Assembly (NCBI GenBank): GCA_944325545.1
Contig: CALVAM010000005.1
Span: 1-64,000, forward strand
Direction of reading: 5' to 3'
DNA length: 64,000 bases
Origin: Candidatus Gastranaerophilales bacterium
Lineage (GTDB): Bacteria; Cyanobacteriota; Vampirovibrionia; Gastranaerophilales; Gastranaerophilaceae
In this document: positions 55,278 to 63,287 of the stretch, piece by piece
Layout: every line of letters begins with the position of its first letter
Numbering within the stretch: the first letter of the stretch is position 1
The notes under the pieces: model-generated
What the model was told of the DNA's origin: nothing
Databases searched by the model: none
The model's input: the letters and a program-made list of their open reading frames with translations, nothing else
Position numbers and translations under genes: made by a program

Positions 55278-55976
55278 TTAATGTTGTTCTTCATTTACTG
55301 CTGAAGCTATATAAACTGTTGTTAGCATTGTAAAAACAAGTGCTTGTACACAGGCTACCAAAATTTCAAAAAACATAATCGGTAATGGTAAGCCCCAAGC
55401 ACAAATTCCTAATAATGCTGTTATTAAAATTTCTCCTGCTAAAATATTACCAAATAAACGTAGTGCAAGCGTTAGAGGTCTTGTAAATAATTCCAAAATT
55501 TCAACCAAAGCTGAAATTATTGCAACAAGAGAAAATCCGTGTAAAAAGAATTTGAATTTCTTTTTGATAATCCCTGCTGTAACATAGTAAATTAAAACAA
55601 TTATAGCCAACGCTGCCGTTAGGTTTATGTCATTTGTAGGAGACGCCATTTCTCCGTGTTTTAATTCAATCATTTTTAATGGTAACTGACCCATTAAATT
55701 AGCAGTTACAATAAACAAGAATAATGATGCTATTAACGGAAAATGTTTATTTCCTTCTTTTGGCATCATATTATTTACTAAATCTCTAAAATAACCTAAA
55801 ATCCCTTCTAATATTAATTGTAATCTGTTAGGGAATATTGTAAGATTTCTTGTTGCTATAAAAGATATAACAAGCAAAAATGCCATTGCGGCCCACATAG
55901 TTAAAATCGTATCTGCATTAAAATTTAAACTATGTCCTGCAATAACTTTGTTTACAATCCAATGTCCTTCACTCAT
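55278..55976 (-). CDS. atpB: ATP synthase F0 subunit a
   Basis: The 232-residue polytopic protein has LQLILEGILGYFRDLVNNMM, ANLMGQLPL and the essential Arg in FTRPLTLALRLFGNILAGEI, with the C-terminal ILVACVQALVFTMLTTVYIA. It forms the two proton half-channels against the c ring. First gene of the operon, behind its own promoter; no atpI gene precedes it. Confidence 0.96.
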   Translation of the reverse strand: MSEGHWIVNKVIAGHSLNFNADTILTMWAAMAFLLVISFIATRNLTIFPNRLQLILEGILGYFRDLVNNMMPKEGNKHFPLIASLFLFIVTANLMGQLPLKMIELKHGEMASPTNDINLTAALAIIVLIYYVTAGIIKKKFKFFLHGFSLVAIISALVEILELFTRPLTLALRLFGNILAGEILITALLGICAWGLPLPIMFFEILVACVQALVFTMLTTVYIASAVNEEQH

Positions 55977-56002
55977 TGAATGACCTCTCTCTTTTCAAGT
56001 CG

Positions 56003-56031
56003 ATTTTAGCATAAAAAAATAACTAGTGCAA
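56003..56031 (-). promoter_or_regulatory. Promoter of the ATP synthase operon
   Basis: Minus strand TTGCAC (56026-56031), 17 bp, TAAAAT (56003-56008) with TGC directly upstream. It separates the atp genes from the upstream Ycf46 module. Confidence 0.75.
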
Positions 56032-56040
56032 TGAAAAAAA

Positions 56041-56253
56041 TTAATCTAATCTTATTTCTGCGTTTTCTGTATTAAGAACTTCAGAATCGGTTTCATAATA
56101 TTCTTGGGATAATTGTGTATCTGTAATTTTTACATCAACAAGTTTTTTTAATACTTCTATGTAGTCCAAACATTTTTTGCCTTTTACTCCAATTGTTTCC
56201 ATTTGAATTTCACCATTTGGCAATAATTTTATTTTCATTTTTTTATCTGACAT
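56041..56253 (-). CDS. DUF2997-family small protein
   Basis: The 70-residue protein reads KKMKIKLLPNGEIQMETIGV, then KGKKCLDYIEVLKKLVD, matching the DUF2997 pattern (a G-x-I-x-x-E-x-x-G step followed by a K-G-x-x-C helix). Its biochemical function is unknown. In Cyanobacteria this family neighbours Ycf35 and Ycf46. The ATG at 56253 has GGAGAA upstream; the in-frame TTG at 56274 would overlap the previous gene. The single Cys in the GKKC segment is a candidate modification or metal site (inference). Last gene of the module. Confidence 0.8.
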   Translation of the reverse strand: MSDKKMKIKLLPNGEIQMETIGVKGKKCLDYIEVLKKLVDVKITDTQLSQEYYETDSEVLNTENAEIRLD

Positions 56254-56266
56254 TAATTTTCTCCAA

Positions 56267-56815
56267 TTAATCAAGATTTACGGTAAGGACGATTGTGTTA
56301 TCTTCCATAACTTCTTCGTCTTCTATTTCCATATTATTTTCTTTTAATTTATTAACAATACTTAAATATGATTCTTCTTGTACATTAAGTGTATATTCGG
56401 AAGTTAAATCCTCAAATTTTTCTTTTGCATTATCTGATTCAAGACACGAAATTTTCACAAAATAAGGTTTATCATTTTCCATTCTTTCAAAATTTAGAAC
56501 ATAACTGTCGATATTACCTGAAATTTGTCCGTATTCATTTTCTGATATGTTTTGTACTCCGTGTTCTTCCAGAGTTTTCATTAATATATTTTTATCCATA
56601 AAAATTGTTTCAAAACTTTTTTCTAAGATATGATTTTGATTAATTACTTGTATATCTTCACAAATGTGCTCTGGATTATTAGAAATATTATTATCAAAAT
56701 CTAAGATTTCATCTTTTAATTCATTATTTATTTCAGCAGCATGAAGTATTCCGGTAGCTAAAGCTCCTACAACCCAAGCTATTGCATATGGTACGGCAAA
56801 TACTGTACAAGACAT
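56267..56815 (-). CDS. ycf35: Ycf35-like (DUF1257) protein with N-terminal hydrophobic extension
   Basis: The 182-residue protein has an Ala/Gly/Val-rich hydrophobic N-terminus (VPYAIAWVVGALATGIL), then a linker. From about residue 70 a domain with the DUF1257 pattern follows (FMDKNILMKTLEEHGVQNIS; the repeat-like C-terminal YLSIVNKLKENNMEIEDEEV, then DNTIVLTVNLD). The cyanobacterial and plastid Ycf35 lacks such a hydrophobic head, so membrane attachment here is possible. It is 13 bp after the Ycf46-like gene. Function is unknown in all organisms I know of. Confidence 0.7.
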   Translation of the reverse strand: MSCTVFAVPYAIAWVVGALATGILHAAEINNELKDEILDFDNNISNNPEHICEDIQVINQNHILEKSFETIFMDKNILMKTLEEHGVQNISENEYGQISGNIDSYVLNFERMENDKPYFVKISCLESDNAKEKFEDLTSEYTLNVQEESYLSIVNKLKENNMEIEDEEVMEDNTIVLTVNLD

Positions 56816-56828
56816 ATTTTCTCCTTTT

Positions 56829-58442
56829 TTAAAAATCTAAAGTTCTTCCTCCTCTGCTTAAAGAAACATTTTCTTCATTGGTTTCTTTTTTGTATTGTTT
56901 TAAATTCGAAGTCTTAGTCGCAGAAACTGCCCGAATATTTGCCCAAGATCTTAATGCTAATATTTGTTCTCTTTGAGTCATTGAAAGCGGAACAGTATTT
57001 GCAATATTTTTTGCTAAGTCTTCAAATTTTAAAGCTCTATTTTCAAAAAATGCATCGCAGAGAGATGAAATAACAACTTGTTCGATTTCTGATCCAATAA
57101 AACCTTCTGTCATTTTAGCAAGTTCTGAACACAAATTTTTAACTCCAATTATTTCTTTTGCAACGTCTTTATCTTTTAATCTTCGTTCTAAATGAAGTTT
57201 AAAAATTTCTTTTCTTTCTTGAATAGTAGGTAAATCTACGAAAAAGATTTCATCAAAACGGCCTTTTCTTAATAATTCCGGAGGCAATGAACTAATGTTA
57301 TTAGCTGTTGCAATAACAAATACAGGTGATTCTTTTTCTTGCATCCAAGTCAAGAACTGTCCAAAAATTCTTGAAGAAACTCCGCTATCACCATTTGAAC
57401 CTAAGCCGCTTAAACCTTTTTCAATCTCATCAATCCATAAAATTGATGGAGAGACAGCTTCGGCTGTTGCTAAAGCTCTTCGCATATTTTCTTCAGAACT
57501 TCCAACTAAACCTGAAAAAACTTTACCAAAATCCAGTTTTAAAAGAGGCAATTGCCAAATTGTACTCATCGCTTTTGCAGTGAGACTTTTACCACATCCC
57601 GGAACTCCTGTTACTAAAACGCCTTTTGGGGCAGGTATACAATATTTTTTCGCCTGTTCTGACCAAGAATTATTTCGTTTTAATAACCAATTTTTTAAGT
57701 TATCTAAACCTCCAATATCCTTTATTGTATAATTAGATTTTATAAATTCCAGTATTCCGGTCTTTTTTATTACTTGAACTTTTTCCTCTAAAATTACAGA
57801 TAAATCTTTTATGCTAATCTTACCGTCATTTACCATGGCAAGAGCAAATGCACTTTCAGCCTCTTGTAAGGTTAATCCTAAAGCCGCTTTACATAGTTTA
57901 TCTTTGTCGTCTTCATTTAAATTAGCTTCTACTGAAGAATTTTGATTAAGCATACTGTCAAGCTTTCCTTTTATTTCTTCTAAATTAGGTAACGGAAAAT
58001 CAAATATTGTAATCTCTTTTTGTAAAGCTTCTGGAATCAATAGTTCAGGTGATATGAAAAATATCGTTTTTCTAACAGTTCCCAATTTTAAATCGGGAAT
58101 AATATCTCTAATTTTTCTGATTACATTATAATCAGGTGTTCTGTTTTTGGGTCCAAAATTTACGTGAAAATCATAAATAATAAAAACGGCATCTTTTTCA
58201 TATCTTCTAATATATTCAAGCATTTTACAAGGGCAAGTTGTATCGGATATTGTTTTACCAATAGTATCATTGAAAAGCCCGTTAGTTTGCGTCCAAGTAA
58301 AAACTTCTCTTGTAATTTTTACTTGTTTTTCATCAGTAACTACTGATTTAATATATTTTGTCGCTCTATCCTCTTCAAAAGTTGTCATGTATATCAATGG
58401 GAAACGAGCTCTGATTAGATTTGATAATTTATAAGCACACAT
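56829..58442 (-). CDS. ycf46: Ycf46-type AAA ATPase
   Basis: The 537-residue protein has an N-terminal domain of about 220 residues (NLIRARFPLIYMTTFEEDRA, typical Ycf46 start) and a C-terminal classical AAA module. The AAA part has Walker A GVPGCGKS (279-286), Walker B SILWIDEIEKGL (about 332-343), sensor ATANN and arginine-finger region RKGRFDEIF. Ycf46 is conserved in Cyanobacteria and algal plastids; some evidence links it to carbon uptake and photosynthesis, which cannot apply in a genome without photosynthesis. It is flanked by a radical SAM gene (25 bp upstream) and a Ycf35-like gene (13 bp downstream). Confidence 0.9.
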   Translation of the reverse strand: MCAYKLSNLIRARFPLIYMTTFEEDRATKYIKSVVTDEKQVKITREVFTWTQTNGLFNDTIGKTISDTTCPCKMLEYIRRYEKDAVFIIYDFHVNFGPKNRTPDYNVIRKIRDIIPDLKLGTVRKTIFFISPELLIPEALQKEITIFDFPLPNLEEIKGKLDSMLNQNSSVEANLNEDDKDKLCKAALGLTLQEAESAFALAMVNDGKISIKDLSVILEEKVQVIKKTGILEFIKSNYTIKDIGGLDNLKNWLLKRNNSWSEQAKKYCIPAPKGVLVTGVPGCGKSLTAKAMSTIWQLPLLKLDFGKVFSGLVGSSEENMRRALATAEAVSPSILWIDEIEKGLSGLGSNGDSGVSSRIFGQFLTWMQEKESPVFVIATANNISSLPPELLRKGRFDEIFFVDLPTIQERKEIFKLHLERRLKDKDVAKEIIGVKNLCSELAKMTEGFIGSEIEQVVISSLCDAFFENRALKFEDLAKNIANTVPLSMTQREQILALRSWANIRAVSATKTSNLKQYKKETNEENVSLSRGGRTLDF

Positions 58443-58467
58443 TTTAACCTTCCTTGTTTAGGTTATT

Positions 58468-59064
58468 TTAGCATTTTTTAATTGGGTATAAATCAATCTT
58501 TTGAAGTATCTCATCAAAATTACCCATCCCATTTATAAATATAGTACCGTTTTTAGAAAGATTCACTTCTATTTTATTTTTATACTTTTCAAAGATTTCT
58601 TCATTATATCTGTTTGTTAAAAAATGATATCTTTGATTCTTTGAACCACACCAAGGACGAGAATAATCAACTTCGTTTATTTTAAATTCTCCATCTATAA
58701 GTAAATCAATATTCTCTAGTAATTTTTGATTTTTTTCTTCTTTTTTTAAATTTTCAATTAAATCACCCGTAAAGCATAGAACTCCTAATCCTAATTTCTT
58801 GACTTCTTCAGCGATTAATCCTAAAGCTTCAGCCTGTTCAAAAGGTTCCCCGCCTAAAAATGTAACTCCTTCTATTCCTTTTTGAGATTTAATATCATCT
58901 ATAATGTCAAGAATATTGTATAATTTTCCTCCGGAATGCGGCCAAGTATGAACAGCTTGACATCCTTTACAATGTCTTGAACAACCTTGAACCCAAATAC
59001 AATAACGCAGTTTCGGTCCTTCAACTTTGGTTTTTTTTATAATGTTAAAAACTCTTAGTTTCAC
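58468..59064 (-). CDS. Radical SAM activating-enzyme-like protein (NrdG/PflA type)
   Basis: The 198-residue protein has the radical SAM cluster motif in VQGCSRHCKGCQAVHTW (Cys28, Cys32, Cys35), the SAM-binding FLGGEPFEQ and a short C-terminal half (LLIDGEFKINEVDYSRPWCG, SKNQRY), the layout of NrdG-like glycyl-radical activases. No glycyl-radical enzyme (nrdD or pfl) lies nearby, so the substrate is unknown. It overlaps the HhH gene by 4 bp and is 25 bp from ycf46. Extra Cys residues at 22 and near GSKNQ might bind another cofactor or substrate. Confidence 0.85.
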   Translation of the reverse strand: MKLRVFNIIKKTKVEGPKLRYCIWVQGCSRHCKGCQAVHTWPHSGGKLYNILDIIDDIKSQKGIEGVTFLGGEPFEQAEALGLIAEEVKKLGLGVLCFTGDLIENLKKEEKNQKLLENIDLLIDGEFKINEVDYSRPWCGSKNQRYHFLTNRYNEEIFEKYKNKIEVNLSKNGTIFINGMGNFDEILQKIDLYPIKKC

Positions 59065-59834
59065 AAATCTACACTTCTCTCTTTGTTTTTTTCTATTTTA
59101 ATTAAACCTTTCATTTTGTTTACGCAGATTAAATTTTCGAGTTGTTTTTGCATATGAGGTTTTAGTTTTAAAAATAGAAAAAAATCATTTGTATTTTTAA
59201 ATCCGCCAATTTCTTCTCGTTTTTTTATAATTTTTTTTGACATTACAATACTTATTCCTGGAAGTGCTGTAAGTTCAACTTCTGAACAATTATTAATATC
59301 TATTTTTTTAGAGTTTTCAAATTTATTTACTAAAGTTTTTGGATTGTATGAATTTATAATTTTATCTTCTAATACAGTGACTTTGTATTTTCTGCAATCA
59401 TCTAATAAACCATCATAAGTTTTATTATTATCAAAATTTATACAAAACATATTCCATAAATCTTCAAAACTATGAATTCTGGATTCAATTATTCTAAAAG
59501 TTCGACTGTTTGAAGAGTCTTTTAAATGTTCTTTGACAGTAATAGAATGTCCATCTCTTCCAAGTCTTATAGAACAATATTTATTTGAAAGTCTTAAATT
59601 TTTCCAAATATCTTGATAAGGATTGAGATAAATTTTTGCAGCTCTAAGGGCGGCTTCTCTTCTCATAATCTTTCCTTCATCAATCAGGCTTTTTTCTCGA
59701 ACTTTGCTAATTAGAACGTATCCTCCAACTATTAAGACAGAACATATTATTGCAAACATTGGGTGCATTAAAAATAGGTAGATTATTATCGCTATTAAGG
59801 AAAATGCAAGTCTTAATGAAGAGTATCTGTTCAT
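59061..59834 (-). CDS. Membrane protein with C-terminal helix-hairpin-helix (ComEA-like) domain
   Basis: The 257-residue protein has two N-terminal membrane helices (about residues 7-43), a central region of unknown fold, and a C-terminal HhH unit (IDINNCSEVELTALPGISIV, then MSKKIIKKREEIGGFKNTND). This is the ComEA/helix-hairpin-helix pattern found in DNA uptake proteins and in some protein-contact roles. Topology would leave the HhH on the cytosolic side. It ends with a 4-bp overlap with the radical SAM gene, suggesting a joint function. Confidence 0.75.
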   Translation of the reverse strand: MNRYSSLRLAFSLIAIIIYLFLMHPMFAIICSVLIVGGYVLISKVREKSLIDEGKIMRREAALRAAKIYLNPYQDIWKNLRLSNKYCSIRLGRDGHSITVKEHLKDSSNSRTFRIIESRIHSFEDLWNMFCINFDNNKTYDGLLDDCRKYKVTVLEDKIINSYNPKTLVNKFENSKKIDINNCSEVELTALPGISIVMSKKIIKKREEIGGFKNTNDFFLFLKLKPHMQKQLENLICVNKMKGLIKIEKNKERSVDL

Positions 59835-59846
59835 AATTACTCCAAA

Positions 59847-60962
59847 TTAACAAATTGTATATACTTTTCTGTAATATAAACCAATACCTGCTATTGTTAA
59901 AATAATATTCGGCATAAATGCTGCTAAAATTGGACCTAAAGAGCCGGCTTCTCCAAAAGAGATTGATAACGCTCTAATTAAATAATAGGCAAAAATAATT
60001 AAAATGCTGAATAAAAACCCCCTGTTATATCTGACTCTAGGAGGAGTAATCGCTAAAGGAACACCTATAAGAACTAAAACTATTGTGGTCAAAGGTAATG
60101 CAATTTTGTCAAATAAATTTATTCGTAATACATTTTTATTTTCCACATCCGGATTGGCTAAATATTTGCATAGTTGAATAAAATTATATTCATTAGCAAG
60201 ATTACGATTCATTTCTTTAGATAAATCCATTCCAAATTTTATGACAGTGTTGCCAAATAAAGTCGTGTCAAGCGTTTTACCATTGTCAGATACAGTGTAT
60301 ATCGCTCCGTTTTGGAAATCCCAGCCTTCTGGAGTCGTTGAACCTTCTTTAGCTTGGAGTATTTGTATAGTACCGTCCTTTGATGCATCTAAAACGGTTA
60401 TATTATGTAATTGTTTGTCTGTACAATCCCCAACATAAAATAAGCGTTTTAAAATTCCATTATCTTTAACTTCTTTGAACGTAAAATTATGTTTTCCTTC
60501 CGGAATATTTTTTTTACTAAAGGCATATAAAGCTAAATCTGTAGATTGTTTTGTCATAATTGGGACGACTGTTTCATTTAGAATGAAACTTACGCATGCC
60601 ATAACGATTGAAAATATAAAAATTGGTTTTGCAATTCTATTAAGTCCTATTCCGCAAGCTCTCATTACAGTTATTTCAGAACTTAAGCTAAGCCCGTTTA
60701 ATGTCATTACTGTTGCTAGTAAAACTCCCATTGGAATTGTCATAACAAATACCGCCGGTAAGTGTAAAATTATTATGAGAAACGCTATTTTGAATGGTAT
60801 TCCATACATAGAAATTTGTTTGATAAGTGTAATAAATGTATCTGAGGCAAAAATAATTGAGGTAAATACCAATACCCCCATTATAAACATTTCAATAACC
60901 TGCTTAAGAATATATTTATCAAGCATTTTTAAATTTTTTAATTTGTATATAATATTCTTCAT
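59847..60962 (-). CDS. LptF/LptG family lipopolysaccharide export permease
   Basis: The 371-residue protein has the YjgP/YjgQ fold: YILKQVIEMFIMGVLVFTSI, LPAVFVMTIPMGVLLATVMT, LSSEITVMRACGIGLNRIAK (coupling helix), a periplasmic beta-jellyroll in the middle and three C-terminal membrane helices. It transports LPS or a related lipid with LptB and a second permease; neither lies here, so a single F/G-type chain may form a homodimer, as in Cyanobacteria. I chose the ATG at 60962; an in-frame TTG at 60974 is an alternative. It is the first gene after the 60996-61004 promoter. Confidence 0.88.
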   Translation of the reverse strand: MKNIIYKLKNLKMLDKYILKQVIEMFIMGVLVFTSIIFASDTFITLIKQISMYGIPFKIAFLIIILHLPAVFVMTIPMGVLLATVMTLNGLSLSSEITVMRACGIGLNRIAKPIFIFSIVMACVSFILNETVVPIMTKQSTDLALYAFSKKNIPEGKHNFTFKEVKDNGILKRLFYVGDCTDKQLHNITVLDASKDGTIQILQAKEGSTTPEGWDFQNGAIYTVSDNGKTLDTTLFGNTVIKFGMDLSKEMNRNLANEYNFIQLCKYLANPDVENKNVLRINLFDKIALPLTTIVLVLIGVPLAITPPRVRYNRGFLFSILIIFAYYLIRALSISFGEAGSLGPILAAFMPNIILTIAGIGLYYRKVYTIC

Positions 60963-60995
60963 CCAATTATTCAAAATTAATGTAGCTCCGAATGT

Positions 60996-61004
60996 ATTAT
61001 ACCA
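60996..61004 (-). promoter_or_regulatory. Extended -10 promoter before the LptF/G gene
   Basis: Minus strand TG-G-TATAAT about 34 bp before the ATG; TTGAAT (61021-61026) is a possible -35 with 19-bp spacing. It would transcribe LptF/G, HhH, radical SAM, ycf46, ycf35 and DUF2997 as one unit. Confidence 0.6.
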
Positions 61005-61018
61005 AAAAATTATAATAC

Positions 61019-62185
61019 TTATTCAATTTCTTTTAAATATTTTACAAAGTAGGAAGAAATAGCAGGAATAGTACTTACAAATATTAATACATTCATAATT
61101 CCATATTTTTGAGCGACAGATCCAAGTACGGACATAATAAGAGCTACAAGTCCCCAGCAAAATCCGTTTATAAAACCTGCAACAATACTTTTGTATTTTG
61201 GCATAAGTCTTTGAGCCCAAACCATCGTTACAGGTTGAGCCAACATAGTCGTAAACCCTATTATGAAAAATACCATTAATGATAAAATCGGAGATGTTTT
61301 ATAAATAAATCCAAATAATAACATCATAGGAAATGTTGCCCACATTGAAAAATAAATTATAGGTTTTTGTCCTAATCTTTTTTCGATTTTTGGACTTAAG
61401 AAAGAACCAATTGAGCCTGCAAAGACAAATAAGAATAATGCAAATCCAATATAAAATGGAGAATAATTCATTGATTTCCATAAAAACGGTAGTAGAATAC
61501 AAGAACTATTAGTAATTAAAGATTTCATTATTGCAATAAGCATTAAATAATTCATTTGTCGATTACCAAGAATTTCTTTAAAAGATTTGAAAAATTCTTT
61601 ATGTTCAGGTTTTTTTTCAATTTTCGATAATTTAGGAACAAATAAAAACATTACAGAAGCAAGAAATAGTCCTGCCAATGATGCAAATGGCAGCATTTCT
61701 AATCCTAAGACTTGAGTGATTAATGCGGCTAGTAGAGGGCCAAAAGCAAAGCCTAAAGAACCAAGGCTTATAAAAATTCCCATATTGTCAGAGCAATTTT
61801 TACCTGAAAAATGATTAACAAACCCCATAGCTTGAGGGTGAAAAAAACTTCCGCCAAGGCTTCCTAAAATCATAAAAATAACGAGTATAAAAATATTTGG
61901 TGCTGCAGGAGTTAGTGGAATAAATAGTGATGCTAAAATTACACCCCAAAAGATAAAAAATCGTTTTAGGATATTATCAGCAAAAAATCCAAATATCGGC
62001 TGTAACATAGATGAACATATGTGTGAAATACTTATTATTACAGTCGCAATCGCCATTGTAAAACCTAGCTTTTGTGCTATAAAAGGCATAATCGGATTTA
62101 AAAAACCACCATAAACATCACAAATTAAATGTGCTGCACAAAGCCAAGTTATTGCATTTTTTGAGTTTTGAAATCCCTTTTCCAT
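61019..62185 (-). CDS. MFS transporter, fosmidomycin-resistance (Fsr)-like
   Basis: The 388-residue protein has twelve predicted membrane helices. Its start (WLCAAHLICDVYGGFLNPIM, then PFIAQKLGF) and the GSLGGSFFHPQAMGFV segment match the Fsr-type MFS group, characterised by an AH-x2-x-D-x3-G-x2-P-x3-P head and FHP motif. The substrate is unknown; fosmidomycin-type drugs are pumped by E. coli Fsr. It lies 57 bp upstream of the LptF/G gene on the same strand. Confidence 0.85.
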   Translation of the reverse strand: MEKGFQNSKNAITWLCAAHLICDVYGGFLNPIMPFIAQKLGFTMAIATVIISISHICSSMLQPIFGFFADNILKRFFIFWGVILASLFIPLTPAAPNIFILVIFMILGSLGGSFFHPQAMGFVNHFSGKNCSDNMGIFISLGSLGFAFGPLLAALITQVLGLEMLPFASLAGLFLASVMFLFVPKLSKIEKKPEHKEFFKSFKEILGNRQMNYLMLIAIMKSLITNSSCILLPFLWKSMNYSPFYIGFALFLFVFAGSIGSFLSPKIEKRLGQKPIIYFSMWATFPMMLLFGFIYKTSPILSLMVFFIIGFTTMLAQPVTMVWAQRLMPKYKSIVAGFINGFCWGLVALIMSVLGSVAQKYGIMNVLIFVSTIPAISSYFVKYLKEIE

Positions 62186-62285
62186 ACAACAAAATTATAT
62201 TTCAAACCCAAATTCTCTTCAACTTGGACGAAGATAATAAATGTAAAAGCGGTAATTTAAAAATTATCGCTTTTACATAGATAAT

Positions 62286-62543
62286 ATTATTTCCAAAGTC
62301 GAGAATAAAAATCCTAAAGCTCCTATTATTATTATTGTTATTGGGGAATGTGTTAATTTAAATTTAAAAGAAATGATTTATGAGAATTTTGAAATTGAAG
62401 AGGATTATAAAGAGTTAAAAATTGGTGTTGTAGGAACAGAAAATTTTACTAAAAAATTTAGTTTAAAATCTGCAAATAAAAATTGGAAAACTATAGATTT
62501 AAGTTTTTTGGATGTTATTATTATAAAAATTCCAGTAGTCTGA
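62286..62543 (+). pseudogene. 5'-truncated remnant of a hypothetical gene
   Basis: The frame is open for about 85 codons with coding-like composition (PIIIIVIGECVNLNLKEMIY, then ENFEIEEDYKELKIGVVGTE, NFTKKFSLKSA), but has no ATG, GTG or TTG start with a ribosome site at its head; the first ATG is a third of the way in. It ends with TGA. It looks like the tail of a decayed gene. Not recognised. Confidence 0.5.
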
Positions 62544-62711
62544 AGGATGCAAACTTTGTACTAAGTATTATAAAATAAAATATTTAAAAATTTCTCAAAT
62601 TTTGTATTTATGGTTTGTAGGTTGTGCGTTTAGTCTAATAATTAATAAGATCAATAAAAATTTTTTTGTTTAAAATGTTACTTTGTTTGAGTATTTGGGG
62701 CTAGTTACAAA

Positions 62712-62740
62712 TTTACAACTATTAAATATTGATGTATAAT
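62712..62740 (+). promoter_or_regulatory. Promoter of the 62766 gene
   Basis: TTTACA (62712-62717), 17 bp, TATAAT (62735-62740). Confidence 0.7.
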
Positions 62741-62765
62741 AGCCCTATAAAAAGGAGTGTGTGTA

Positions 62766-63035
62766 ATGAAAATTAATCCAATTGTAAATTCTAATCCTAG
62801 TCAAACAAATTTTAAAGCCGTTAATCAAAAGTATTTGAAATGGGCTGAAAAAGACTATAAACTCGTTAAAGATATCAGTGGAGAGCTTTTAGAATCTTTA
62901 CGAGATGATGTGTGTTTATTTGGTGATATTTCTTCTAAAGATGGTGTTGATACGATGAATGCTATTAGAAAATATATGAATCCAGGAAGTAAAGAAGTTT
63001 TTGAACATGTATTAGATAATATCAAAAACGCTTAA
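62766..63035 (+). CDS. Small hypothetical protein with N-terminal FKA motif
   Basis: The 89-residue protein begins MKINPIVNSNPSQTNFKAVN, with the NFKA motif at 15-18 as in the 35150 protein. A helical, charged remainder follows (KYLKWAEKDYKLVKDISGEL; YMNPGSKEVFEHVLDNIK). No signal peptide, membrane helix or known domain. AAAGGAG is 8 bp before the ATG, and the promoter is near consensus. Function unknown. Confidence 0.7.
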   Translation: MKINPIVNSNPSQTNFKAVNQKYLKWAEKDYKLVKDISGELLESLRDDVCLFGDISSKDGVDTMNAIRKYMNPGSKEVFEHVLDNIKNA

Positions 63036-63287
63036 TCTAATAGTTTAGAAACTTGGTTCCCTGCAATAGCACCTAACCCTTATAACCATTGTTTCTTGGG
63101 TTAAGATGTAAAATTCTTGTTACAATCAACTAGTAGTTTTATAAAAATTTGTATAATAACTTATGAAAAATCTGGAAACAAAGTTTATTTCACCAAGTAA
63201 TTGAAACTGTGTAGGAAAGATTACATATTATCCCAAGAGCCTTTTTCAAGGCTTAGTTTATTTTGCGAAAAAAAGAAAGGAAGAATT

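Larger units (their letters stand above)
62186..62765. other. Region without intact genes between MFS and FKA-motif genes
   Basis: It holds a hairpin at 62241-62278 (ATGTAAAAGCG arms, 18-bp stem with one mismatch, no T-run), an open 5'-truncated frame at 62286-62543, AT-rich DNA, and the promoter at 62712-62740. Confidence 0.6.

Noticed and set aside
58468-59064. Anaerobic ribonucleotide reductase activase nrdG
   Set aside because: The fold is similar but there is no nrdD nearby and the gene is embedded in the Ycf46 module, so a specific nrdG name is not justified.
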